DNA of 64,000 nt. Source: Candida dubliniensis CD36. Taxonomy: Eukaryota; Ascomycota; Pichiomycetes; Serinales; Debaryomycetaceae. The translations under genes and the position numbers were made by a program. This document shows, one piece after another, positions 48,908 through 59,576 of the stretch; the stretch's first letter is position 1, and each line of letters starts with the position of its first letter. The stretch lies in NCBI RefSeq assembly GCF_000026945.1, contig NC_012861.1:682001-746000 (forward strand), in the 5' to 3' direction. The notes below the pieces were generated by a model. That model worked only from the letters and a program-made list of their open reading frames with translations, did not search any database and was not told the origin of the DNA.

Positions 48908-49917
48908 TTGATATAGGAATAGATATAACGATCAGTGTAAATGTAATGTAAATTAATAAAACTAGTGATGATTCTTAAACAACAATTCAATTTCCGTATT
49001 CTTGTTTGTTTTGTTTTTTTTTTGTTTCTTTCCAAAGTTATAATTTATTCAATTAATAATTGAGTGGAAAAGATTTTGAATAATCTGTAAATGGTTTTAA
49101 ATTGAGTGGAAGAAAGTTGAAAAGTGGTATTTTCAAATATGGTTATATTTTTTTTGTATTGAAATTTTTCTTTTTTTTTTTTTTTCCTTCCATACTTTTA
49201 CCTCTCTTTTTAATCTCTTCATTTTTTTTGGGAGTATTATAGATTCTGTTTCTTTCTTGATGGTGTGCACTTTCTCAATACTGATGAACAATTTATTGCC
49301 AATGATTGGTTCAAATTACATAATACTATACAATAGAACACCATACAAATAAGAGAGAACGAAAAAAAACATATTATATGCAGGTTTTTACTTAATCATA
49401 CGATTTGTTTATAATAACAATCTCCAACCCAACCCAACTTCAAGTTCATATAACCTATTAAGTTCGGGTTGACGAGTTTTGACAGTTATGTATTGTCCAA
49501 TCAAGCCTAATGAAGGATAGTTCCAATTAGTATGGAAATACTTTTAGATCGCGTCATCTCTAGTTATTTGTGTTTTGTTTTTTTTTTTTGGTGGAATTTT
49601 GACTTTTACTCTTCGGCCTTTGGTTGCAAAAGTAAACAAAAGAATTCTCGAAGTTTTAAGTAGTCTCTATGATATATCTAACGTCAATTTATACTAGATT
49701 TTATAGTATTAAAAGTAATGGAACGGGTTATGTACTTTGTATATGTGAAATAGATGCTTAAATGTATTTGGTGGGACTAGCTGGTTACACCATACTAGTG
49801 TGGAAGGCCACTTAATACCCATATGCACTATAAAACTCAGCATCGCTAATTTCTATGAGTTTGGTGAAGCGTCTGTCAGTAAACTAAAATATAAACACTT
49901 TTAAGATCTTTCAAATA
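48908..49917. promoter_or_regulatory. COX6 promoter and flanking intergenic region
   Basis: 1010 bp. CCAATgATTGG at 49299-49309 is a pair of facing CCAAT boxes about 390 bp upstream of COX6, and another CCAATCA lies at 49498-49504. These are Hap2/3/5-type sites, plausible for a respiratory gene. T-tracts are at 49172-49185 and 49580-49589. Beyond about 49.6 kb the DNA is the 3' flank of the next minus-strand gene and shows nothing specific. Confidence 0.6.
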
Positions 49918-51210
49918 TTATGGTTTGGGTTTCCAAATTGGCAATTCCTTGATATTCACTTTTAATTTCTTGCTCAATAACTTTCTAGAACTACTATTGT
50001 TTCTATTGCCTGTTGTTGATGGTGGTGATCCTGTGGGAAGTTTAATCTTTAATTGAACCCAAGAATTTTGATGGACATGCAATGTATTTGTTGCCTCTCT
50101 TATAAACATATATCCATGTTTGTTTCGTTTATAGAATGTCGTACTATACCCTTCACTATACCGATTGGTCAAATCATATTTTAGCATATCCTCAACAAAG
50201 TAATTATGTTTTGGGGTATAGTTCACTTGTTTTGGGAACTTGATTCTTCGATTTAGTGGCTCAGATGGCTGATCATCCGTAACTATAGTTTTGTTTTTTG
50301 GGCTTAGAGAATTGTTGTCGATGCTTTTCGTATCGATTGGTTGATCACTCGGTATAAACACAGGATTATTGACCTTGTTCGAATATCTGTTTTGTCTTTT
50401 TTGTATTTTTGGCAACTCAGGGGTAATTTCACTATTCCAAATTGATTGTGATAGCACTGGACTCAACTTTGGTGTATCGATGGGATTTGTGTTTAGCATG
50501 AAGCCATTCCCCAATTCCTGTGTATGGTTTTGAGGTCGTTCATAATAGCTATTCTGTTGATTTAAAACGTGTCGTTGTTCAAGATTATATAGGTTCTCTT
50601 GATGAGAAACATTGGGTAGACAGTTATGCAAATTGCTGTTTTGATAGATATCGTGTATTTGTTGTTGCTGTTGCTGTTGCTGTTGCTGATGCTGTTGCTG
50701 ATGGGTTATAGAATTTAGTGAAGAGTCTAAAGACGACTGTAAATGCAAATCATTGAGACTATTTGTCAACTGATAGTTTATGGTATTGAAGTTGGCTTGG
50801 CTTAGTTTGTTGATCACCGGCGATCCAAGATTGCTGGTGGTAATTGATGATGGAGTCTTGGTATAAAATGGACTTTGTGGTGGTTCTGAAAGTGCTGTTT
50901 TATTGAATGCTGTGAATGGAGATATTGCCAGCTCTGTTATTGCTGTTGTGGTGGTCGAGCATGAAATGTCAGGGAACTGATATGAGTCTGTCGAGACTTG
51001 GAAGCTTGGTGTTGATAACACACTGTTATCGTTGGTTGGTGGGAAAAAATTCGATGTTCTTCTTTGTGTTCTTGCATTGTTGTTAGCAGCAATGGAAGTG
51101 TTAGTGTTGCTGATGATTGGGACATTGGTAAAACTGGCGAATGATTGTGAGATTGCTGGTTGTGGCGATGTTAGAATCAGATACTCGTCCTCGAAATCGA
51201 TTGGACACAT
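49918..51210 (-). CDS. Gln/Asn/Ser-rich protein with a basic C-terminal domain, unrecognised
   Basis: 430 residues. The first about 300 are disordered: Ser/Thr/Pro/Asn-rich with an interrupted polyglutamine tract (about residues 169-184), coded mainly by CAACAG repeats. The last about 120 residues look folded and conserved: RRIKFPKQVNYTPKHNYFVEDM, DLTNRYSEGYSTTFYKRNKHGYMF, NSWVQLKIKLP, then a basic Ser/Arg/Lys segment and ELPIWKPKP at the end. There is no zinc finger, homeodomain or bZIP that I can see. The composition resembles fungal transcription regulators, which is only an inference. The 1.9 kb upstream region also fits a regulated gene. I do not recognise a named family. Confidence 0.75.
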   Translation of the reverse strand: MCPIDFEDEYLILTSPQPAISQSFASFTNVPIISNTNTSIAANNNARTQRRTSNFFPPTNDNSVLSTPSFQVSTDSYQFPDISCSTTTTAITELAISPFTAFNKTALSEPPQSPFYTKTPSSITTSNLGSPVINKLSQANFNTINYQLTNSLNDLHLQSSLDSSLNSITHQQQHQQQQQQQQQQIHDIYQNSNLHNCLPNVSHQENLYNLEQRHVLNQQNSYYERPQNHTQELGNGFMLNTNPIDTPKLSPVLSQSIWNSEITPELPKIQKRQNRYSNKVNNPVFIPSDQPIDTKSIDNNSLSPKNKTIVTDDQPSEPLNRRIKFPKQVNYTPKHNYFVEDMLKYDLTNRYSEGYSTTFYKRNKHGYMFIREATNTLHVHQNSWVQLKIKLPTGSPPSTTGNRNNSSSRKLLSKKLKVNIKELPIWKPKP

Positions 51211-53109
51211 GTTCTTCCGACTTAGCTAGGTGCAAAAATAAAATATCTGTCGTTGTAGTAAAAAATAAAAGTAGGCTACTAAAAGGATAAAGGTAAATAA
51301 TGTATCCTTAAAATTCAACAAAAGACTAGGATGTAGTGGTGGTGGTGGTTTAAACATTCATCACAACAGTGATAATAACGAGAACTAAAGAGTATTGTGT
51401 AATAATGTGCATGTGCGTGTATCCGAGCTAAAAAAATGCAATAAAACATAAAACAATGTAAATCCTTCACATAATAAACTTTGTAGTTGAATCTCGGAAT
51501 TCAAGAATTTGTATGTGCGTGCAATATGCTCAAAAGTATGCACATAATTTGTAAGACTAGTATTATATAAGAGAGATCATAAACGACAAGGGGTTTGTAA
51601 TACTGAGCTACAAACTTAATATATAATCTATTAATTATCACTGGATTATATTGAGAAGAAATTATTATTTATTTGGTCGGCTAGTCTAAATATTAAATAA
51701 AGTAATAATATAAAATATAATAAACAAATTGTGTGATTTATTTTTTAGGTTGAAAAAAGAGACAGAAATCTACAGAAAAAAAAGTTAAGCAAAACATATA
51801 AAGATTCAATTGAGTGAAACTGGCGGGTTTACATACCCACGGAACACTTTTCAAAATACCATAACTCTTAATATACTATATGTTTGTAAGATCAAACAAT
51901 AATCATCAACAATAAGTGTAAATTAAAGATCACAAAAGAATGGAGCGAAGGTATCGCTTGTCCCGATTTGTCAATTGCATGTATCACCCATTGTCTGCCT
52001 TGCAATCTAATCCATATTCGCTACAAGAACCACAATAGTTTTTGTTTCGATCAACAGAGATGGGAAGAAAAGGAAGGGATAAAGTGGGGTAAGAAGAAGA
52101 AAAAGTTCTTTCTTGACAAGATTGGAATGACAACACGGAAGAATGGCGGGATTGATTGGCCCAATCAGGATTTAAAAACAGAGCACAAAAGAAAAAAAAA
52201 AAAAAACGTTTCTTGCCCTGGCAGAACCAAGGCCATCACATCACCATTCCCGCTACCACTACCTCCAACATCCTTATCAAATACTTTATCCAACCAATCA
52301 TTTTTCGTCTGAAAGTACCACTTAAAACCTTTTATTTCTAAAAATTGATTTGTTTCAATTTTAGTGTATGTTTACATGAGAAGGAGAATATCAGGTCCAT
52401 CAATTTCCTTCTTGGTGCTTTATTTTGGCTAAATCTATTGTTACCTTAATGTAAGTAATATCGGCACTCATATTTTTTGTTGTTAAATGTTACACCTTAC
52501 TAAAATCTGTTAATACGACTATTAACAATAGCTAAAACTTTTTTAAAAAAGAGCACCATTAGTGTCACATCTTGACTTACTGTAGTTTTTCTATTAAAGA
52601 TATCATTTGTCCCATAACAACAAACCTGTTTCTTTATAGATCCATTAACGATATTGAAAGAATTACAACTTTCTCCATCTTTATCGAATTGCAACTCTTC
52701 TTTACAAGTGAAAGTGAAGTTCCCAAATTCCCCACCAATTAAACAACCTTTATAAAACATCAAAGTCAAAAAAAAAAAAATACTAAAACAAGAAACGACA
52801 AAAAAAAAAGGCAGCAGGAAAAAAAAAATATATAATAGAATTAAATCCCTCAAGAAAACTCCACCACCACCTTGAATTCCCAAAAAGAAAAAACAATCCA
52901 AAAAAAGATTAAGCATAAGCAATTCAATTTTGATTCTATTTCTCCTTCATTTCTGATTATCAAGTGTTGGTACTATGTCTCACTGATCTTAAAGTAGAGG
53001 TTGAAGAAAAAATTCTTAAGATATTACAGGAGATAATAATTAGTAAGATCGACCACAAGACGTCTTTAAGAAGGAGAATCAACAAAGAGGCAAAATACAA
53101 AGCACTACA
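51211..53109. promoter_or_regulatory. Long divergent intergenic region (1.9 kb)
   Basis: Between the divergent unrecognised regulator-like gene and LST4. A GTG run is at 51337-51350. tgtgcgtg occurs twice about 100 bp apart (51413 and 51514 areas). A-tracts are at 52194-52206 and 52768-52830. A minus-strand open frame at 52500-52922 is dominated by T-tract-coded Phe/Leu and is probably chance. No tRNA or element recognised. Confidence 0.5.
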
Positions 53110-56100
53110 ATGTTAGGGCGATTATTTAAACAAAACAATAACACAACACAACCACATAACGCCCATCATCAACCTCCAATACAATCTTCGAGTAACCCAA
53201 CAACCCCACCCGCTTTAACTAGTTCATACGAGGATTCCTATACTCGAGAAATACTTTATGGAACTCATAATGCCAATCAACTAAAACCTTATCAATTCAA
53301 CAGTAAATTATTTCGAATAATAATATCTCAGGATGGAGGGAACTTGCGTACAAAACAGGTTTTGTATGATAGTGCCAACGATGAGAACAATCATTATTCA
53401 CCAACAAAATCCCAATCATATTCTTGCTTAATGCAGCACCAGCAACAACAACAACAACAACAAACGCAAGATTTTTCAAATTTTAAGAGGCCAGTCCTGC
53501 CTAAAACCATGAAAACAGGGAAAATATACCATAATGCGTCTGATTTGAACGATTATATGTTTGGATGTGGATTACCATCAAATGAAAACCATTCTGCCAC
53601 CAAATTGCATGTTTTGCCACCATTAACCAATTCAATGTATGGACCATATCCTGCTGTATTAATAACCCGCCTATTTTCCATCAGTGATGGCGAGTTTATT
53701 GATTCTTCGTTGTTTTCCAACACAGAGACCAAGGAATGGCAACCCCACCCAGCATTGACAATTAAAGAATCAAGCATACGGAAAGTCTCCTTAAAAGATG
53801 ATACATCGAAAAATAATAACGTCAACAGTAGATTTGCTATTGGAATAGTGATCCCATTGGAGTCATTAGGTAGTTTGATAGATATTGTGTTTAACAATTG
53901 GCATGAAATCATCCACTATACCATAAATTTTCAAAAACTAATTTACAAGAAATTGTTAGTGCATTTAAACCAAGGTCTTACTTATGATAGTACACATAAT
54001 TATACTGGATGTCAATATTTGATTAATAAAAGGATTCAATTTCCAAATTATATTTTACAACATGATAACGAAATTGGAATTCAATTACTCAAATTGATTA
54101 AAACTGTACATTATAACTATAATGTCCCCAAACTCATCAATTCAAACACCTTAATGAAATCATCAGTGACAAAAGATTTGTTTCAATATAATCCAATGTT
54201 GGTTAATTGGGTATTGGAGTTGTTAAATTGGTTAGAATTCAAGGATGGGAGATATTCGGATCACTCAAATTCGTTTTTAGGTAGCCTATTTGCTATATTG
54301 ACTCCATTTAAAAAACTGCTAAGCATGAAACCATTTTATAATTCTTGCTGTGCAAAAAAAGAAGTGACTAGAGTGGTAGTGATGACTGGAAATCCAGTAG
54401 TTGCCAGAAAATTGGTTTTCATATTGAATGGATTAATACCGAACCTGCAACCAGTCAAAATATCAGAAGCAGCAGATAATCTACATGAGAATACTGTTAA
54501 TGGTGGAGATGATATAGTTAAACCAATAACAATACGAAAACACTGCCACAGCCAGAAGATCCAAAACCAGAACCAGAACGAGAGCCAGAGCCAAGATCAC
54601 TATCATGCATTACCGCCACAACCAGGTTCGTGCTCGATATCAGAATCTTCTTCCAACAACTCATTGACAAAATCAACACCATCATTTAAAGGATGGGAAA
54701 TCCCCAATAAAGGGTCAACTTCAATTACCATGGAACCATGTCAGGTAGAGACAACACTATCGTCGTCGTGTGCCTCTGGTATTCCCATCAGGGGAACATC
54801 ATCTCCTGGATCCTTATCAATGGCATATTTGTCTTCGTCTTTAAATTCGTCATATTCCTCTTCCAATTACTCGTTGAGTAAATTGGGAGGTTCATTTATG
54901 GAAAAATGGAAAAATTCTTTTGGTAGTGTTAGTAGCACCAGTGGTGCGGCAATGGGAGGAACAGGGATAGGAGGAGGAACTTCTGGAAGTATCAATAACG
55001 GGTTTAGTAACAATGCTAATGGTGGCAGTGGGCAAAACTATACTACAACAACAACAACTGCTAATAGTGGATATTTTGATGATGTATATAATTTTAACAA
55101 GCGAACATCGCCATATTCATTGAGAACCCCATCTCCCGCAGTTGAATTTGATGAGTATAATTTTTCCTCGACAAAGCCAATCAATATTATTAATAATTCA
55201 CTTTCAAGTAATTTCCAACTGCTGCTTTCGATGACCCCTAGTCGATTATCGAGGACTCAATCGATGTATGATTTATATGGTAACAAACCCGCGGGGATGA
55301 TGAACGTTATGAATGAAGAAGAAGATATGTCAGAGGGAGAGGATTTACATCAGAAAAGTGAATTTAATAGTAACGCCACCACGAACAACAACGCAGTAAC
55401 GGGTATGCTGACACTAGAGCTTAAAAGAACCAAAACCAGTGTGTTTATCCCCTTAATACAGGATAATATGATAAAGAATATTTCTGAGCATAATCAAAGT
55501 TTGATCAAGGAAAAATGTAAACTAATTATGGAACATAAACTAAAGATGAGTGGAGTAATTGACGATAATATATTGCAGGTTGAATCGCCCAGTATACATA
55601 AAGGCACTAGACATAATGAACATATTGTTTTCAGAAACAAAACGTTGATTCCTGTGGTAGCATTTAGTGACGAGTTCAGACCAGAGTTTAACGTTCAATC
55701 GTGTCCGATAAATCCCAAATTGGAACAACAAGTAATGACAGGGATGAAGCAGGATTTATTATTTTATCAGAACAATAGTAATTATGATGAAATCGTATCA
55801 CGAACGATTTTTATTAGTTTGCGTGCACGAGAGATCAAATTGATTGAAATGAATATCAACAATAAGGACAATAAAGGGTTTTCAATACCCTCTTCACCAT
55901 CCAAGCAAATGGTCAATAATGGAACTATTTCATCCACAACCAACAATACATATAAAACGAAAATCAAGAAGATATATACCCCATCCAAGAACAATGGTAA
56001 TAGAGAATTGATAAATAAAATTGAGACTGCGTTTAGTGAAATTGGTCAATTATTTGCTATTCAACAACAATTATACCAACAACATAATAATAATATCAAC

Positions 56101-56193
56101 AGAACAAACGATAGTACTTACAACAATAGTGAGGTCACGAAAAGAGAATTTCATGAAAAATTATGTAAATTAGTATTACAAATTATAAATTAG
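53110..56193 (+). CDS. LST4: Probable Lst4 (FNIP-family DENN protein)
   Basis: 1027 residues. The N-terminal longin-like block LFRIIISQDGGNLRTKQVLYDS (split: LFRIIISQDGG, LRTKQVLYDS; about 67-88) and MLGRLFK start resemble Lst4/folliculin-interacting proteins. A second conserved block, ALTIKESSIRKVSLKDD then RFAIGIVIPLE (about 215-255), and the region VVVMTGNPVVARKLVFILNGLIP (about 418-440) fit the DENN module. A long Ser/Asn/Gly-rich insertion (about 480-720) is followed by a conserved tail. With Lst7, Lst4 acts as GAP for Gtr2 in TORC1 amino-acid signalling and controls permease delivery. A CAA-repeat polyQ lies at about 111-118. The family call is by remembered motif similarity, so treat the symbol as probable. 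Confidence 0.65.
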   Translation: MLGRLFKQNNNTTQPHNAHHQPPIQSSSNPTTPPALTSSYEDSYTREILYGTHNANQLKPYQFNSKLFRIIISQDGGNLRTKQVLYDSANDENNHYSPTKSQSYSCLMQHQQQQQQQQTQDFSNFKRPVLPKTMKTGKIYHNASDLNDYMFGCGLPSNENHSATKLHVLPPLTNSMYGPYPAVLITRLFSISDGEFIDSSLFSNTETKEWQPHPALTIKESSIRKVSLKDDTSKNNNVNSRFAIGIVIPLESLGSLIDIVFNNWHEIIHYTINFQKLIYKKLLVHLNQGLTYDSTHNYTGCQYLINKRIQFPNYILQHDNEIGIQLLKLIKTVHYNYNVPKLINSNTLMKSSVTKDLFQYNPMLVNWVLELLNWLEFKDGRYSDHSNSFLGSLFAILTPFKKLLSMKPFYNSCCAKKEVTRVVVMTGNPVVARKLVFILNGLIPNLQPVKISEAADNLHENTVNGGDDIVKPITIRKHCHSQKIQNQNQNESQSQDHYHALPPQPGSCSISESSSNNSLTKSTPSFKGWEIPNKGSTSITMEPCQVETTLSSSCASGIPIRGTSSPGSLSMAYLSSSLNSSYSSSNYSLSKLGGSFMEKWKNSFGSVSSTSGAAMGGTGIGGGTSGSINNGFSNNANGGSGQNYTTTTTTANSGYFDDVYNFNKRTSPYSLRTPSPAVEFDEYNFSSTKPINIINNSLSSNFQLLLSMTPSRLSRTQSMYDLYGNKPAGMMNVMNEEEDMSEGEDLHQKSEFNSNATTNNNAVTGMLTLELKRTKTSVFIPLIQDNMIKNISEHNQSLIKEKCKLIMEHKLKMSGVIDDNILQVESPSIHKGTRHNEHIVFRNKTLIPVVAFSDEFRPEFNVQSCPINPKLEQQVMTGMKQDLLFYQNNSNYDEIVSRTIFISLRAREIKLIEMNINNKDNKGFSIPSSPSKQMVNNGTISSTTNNTYKTKIKKIYTPSKNNGNRELINKIETAFSEIGQLFAIQQQLYQQHNNNINRTNDSTYNNSEVTKREFHEKLCKLVLQIIN

Positions 56194-56261
56194 CAAGACA
56201 ACTGAAAGAAGGAGTGAAAGTGCAATACAATAGGAAACATTAGAGTGATTAATATACGAGA

Positions 56262-56283
56262 TTTATTTATTTATTTATTTATT
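56262..56283 (+). repeat. (TTTA)n microsatellite
   Basis: Five tandem ATTT/TTTA units in the LST4 3' flank. Probably part of the 3' UTR. Confidence 0.85.
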
Positions 56284-57340
56284 GACTTACACTTATATTT
56301 AATTCGATTCTTCTTTTTCAGTGGTTCTTAGTGTGTAAAGATTAGGCTACGACTACTGCCTACCTCCTCCCTCCTCCCACCTCTCCATACGGCAACAAAA
56401 ACTTGATTAAATGGATCACACCACGCACGGAAATTATTATCCATCATTTATCCAAACAGTTGATTCATTTAACTTGTAAGGAATATACACTTGATTTCTC
56501 AACCAAGGGTACTTTTATATGTTGTGGTGTAATGAGAAACTCTTGATTATTTTAGCAATTCTTACAATCCTTTTAAGAACATCCGTTTTCGTGGAATTTA
56601 CATATATTCAATGCCAAGTAGTAAGCTCGAGTATTATAGTTGGTAATTCACAAAAATGATCAACCCAAAATTGAGTCATTTTACAAAATAAGTACTTCTG
56701 TTATTTGTTAAACTGAAAGTAAGAAAAGGAAATCAAAAAGAGAATCAGCCAATATTATATTTAAAGTTTTTTACCAGTTCAGTTAAGAATAACAATTCCA
56801 AGATCAAACTGAATCAAAAAAAAATCTAGACTGACGGTTTTAATGAAATTAGGTTATCTCCGTTATGCGAAAGTTAACCTTCTACTCACAAATGAAGAGA
56901 TGACGGTGTTTATTGCTAGTTGCTACTATTCACTTATTTTTTTTTTTTTTTTTTTCATGTCTAGGCTTAAAATCGACGATGGAAGCCAGGGTACGCTTTC
57001 TAGACAAGGTAAATTTGTTCAAATCAAACTACGTGACTAGCAATTGTATCATTTCACATGACAATCAAATATATGAGATGGGGATTGTACATGATAAGAA
57101 AAGTCAATGTGGCAGCCGGACATATTTCCATTACGGCTAGGGAAAGAAATAACGATCTTGATTAAGAATCTCACTATAACGGAAAATGGAAATATGCACA
57201 ATTAAACAATTAAAGTTTTGTGTGAATTCTAAACACAATAAGGAAAAAAAAACAGGGAGAGAGGAAACGAGAAAAATAATATTATAATTATATTCTAGAA
57301 ACTGACATGCATGAAGGAACGTTTCGTTTCACATATTTAC

Positions 57341-57381
57341 AAACCAACCAACCAACAATCCATCCATCCATCCATCCATCA
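57341..57381 (+). repeat. Compound (ACCA)n-(ATCC)n microsatellite
   Basis: Three to four ACCA units run directly into about five ATCC units. A tetranucleotide compound repeat likely to vary between strains. Confidence 0.85.
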
Positions 57382-57732
57382 CAAGTCAATTCAAGTCAAG
57401 GTGCATCAAATAATGATAACAATAATCATGAGGTTATTACGATTAATTTAAACTTAGTGTTTGTGAATCTTAATCTTTTAACTACAATTATTGTTAAACC
57501 CAGAGCCACCTTTTTTTTTTACCACGGTTAATTGTATGTCAAACTTCTGGTGTATTGACCAAGAATTTTGCTGCATAGTAAGTTTACCAAAAAAGTGGAT
57601 AGCACTCTTACAAGTATCTTTGTATATGAGTTACTTTCTTTGCTTGAACAATTAGTGGTTCCCCTATTAATTATGTATTATTGATTAGATTAGCTGAATT
57701 ATGATTATGATCAGTTTAGTAAGAACTTAGAG

Positions 57733-57797
57733 ATCACATTTCCATAGTTGATTAAATTCTCTTTTACATTTCCGAGGAGTATCACATTTCCATAGTT
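57733..57797 (+). repeat. 17-bp direct repeat, two copies 48 bp apart
   Basis: atcacatttccatagtt occurs at 57733-57749 and 57781-57797. A third partial copy, tacatttcc, sits between them at 57765-57773. Arrays of this kind often mark repeated protein-binding sites; no factor is recognised. Confidence 0.8.
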
Positions 57798-58267
57798 AGC
57801 AAACCTTAATAGTCAATGTATTGTTATTCTAGAAAATTGCATATATCCTTATAAGTAAGGAAAAAATTTTAAAAGGGTTTATAATCTGCTCCTCCTTCTG
57901 TTTTAACGAACAGGCTGGATGAGTATATATATACACTAACTTATACTCTAAGTTTAAAAAACCTAAATTCTTACTTGGCCAAGAATATTGACGCTTCCAG
58001 TATTGTTTATGATTCAAGCCTTTTGTTCCAAGGTTATGACTTTTCTCGTAAGGTTAATATCAATTAATCTTAGTTGCGAACAAATCTAAGGTCTAAATTA
58101 TACTACCGGTTAATTTTTACCGATAATAGCAACCGTGGTTTCAAGTTTGCAAGTTTATACAGCTTGAGCATTTTCCAAGTTGAGTATTCAAAATAAAGAC
58201 TTACAAACATTCTTCAATGGTTTGGAGAGAATAATTATGATTTTAGATATCAATTAGGTCATCAGCA

Positions 58268-58447
58268 ATGCTTGCAAAAGCTTTCACAGAATTATTAAGA
58301 GCCCAAAAAGAAATAATTCAAAGAGCAAATTTGTTTCGTATGAACCAAATATCCGATAGCAAAAGGTTACGAATACAGAATATCCGTCAAACGAACAAAA
58401 AGAAATTGGATCTTTTAGAACTTAGATTGTGTGTGTGTGGCAAGTAA
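58268..58447 (+). CDS. Small ORF, 59 codons, hypothetical
   Basis: ATG ORF encoding a basic, helical peptide (MLAKAFTELLRAQKEIIQRA at the start, ending LRLCVCGK). Low in aromatic residues and rich in Lys/Arg/Gln/Leu, unlike the T-tract-derived frames around it. An earlier ATG (58217) gives only a five-codon frame. No homology known; may be chance. Confidence 0.2.
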   Translation: MLAKAFTELLRAQKEIIQRANLFRMNQISDSKRLRIQNIRQTNKKKLDLLELRLCVCGK

Positions 58448-59551
58448 TTAGCTTATTCGAGGTTATGGTTTAAACTGGAAATAATGAAAACACTCAGCTA
58501 TATATGAACGTGCTTGTAATGACTAGGAATTGAGTCTCAATTGAAAATTCTAATCAACTTGACCTTTACCAAAACACCAATTGCCAGTGAGGGTAGACAT
58601 AAACGGAACTCCATGATGTTCTATAAATCAAAACAAAAGCGGATTTAAATCACAGAAAAAAAAAAACCCTCCTTTCTGTTTAAGAAGCGCAAATTTACTG
58701 AATTAAATGTGATTAGTTCAACAATGGCCTTCAATATTTGTTTCCATTTAATGAATTAGGTTTTCCGCATTATCAATTCCATTTTTTTGGAAAATCTTCA
58801 AAAAACAAAATCATCAATGTTTAACACAAATATAGTTGACCAGTTAATCATTTAACAAAGGAAATTTCATGTTGAAGAGAAGAGCAGCAACAACCATGTA
58901 TTAGATAGTTTTGAAACATAATGATTCATATTTTAAATGTGCTGCAGAAAGAAATTAAAACCCTTCAACACAAAGTAAGCCATGTAACCAACAAATTATC
59001 AACAAACAAGCTGGCCCAAGATTTTTTATGTGATGGTTACACATTTGAAAATATGTGTTGTTAATTCCCCTTTGTACAGTTAGGCATATTTGTTTTCCCA
59101 ACTGAAAGACTATGCATGATTAAATGAAATAAAACTCAAATCACTGAATTCCGTGGATCTAAAATCTAACACCAAAGAAATTCTCTCAATTGTTTTGTAA
59201 ACTATTTAAACAGAAATTCGAGAACGATGAACTAAAAGAGTTTAGCACTTCATTACAATTATACTAAACAATTAATTCCTATGTTGGTCAATCAGTAAAC
59301 ATTGATAGGAAGTTTGTACCTCCTTTTGATGCAAGTTATCCCTGGTGGCATTCTCTTTTCTCATTACGTTTGGTAATCTACGAAAACAAAATAATAAGCA
59401 TATATGAACCTTTGGGGACAACTATCAATTAATATCATCTTTTATTCAAGCACCGATGGTAAATATATTCAAATTTAGCAGCATTTTGATTTTTTATTTT
59501 GTTTGGAAATATCCAAACTAAAAAAAAGCAATACCAAGTTTTGCTACCAAG

Positions 59552-59576
59552 AAAAATAAAATAAAATAAAATAAAC
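59552..59576 (+). repeat. (AAAAT)n microsatellite
   Basis: Four to five tandem AAAAT units, directly after a CCAAGAAA motif at 59547-59554. Confidence 0.75.

Noticed and set aside
52500..52922. 140-codon minus-strand frame upstream of LST4
   Set aside because: First half is Phe/Leu runs from A/T tracts, and the rest matches nothing I recognise. Most likely chance in promoter DNA.
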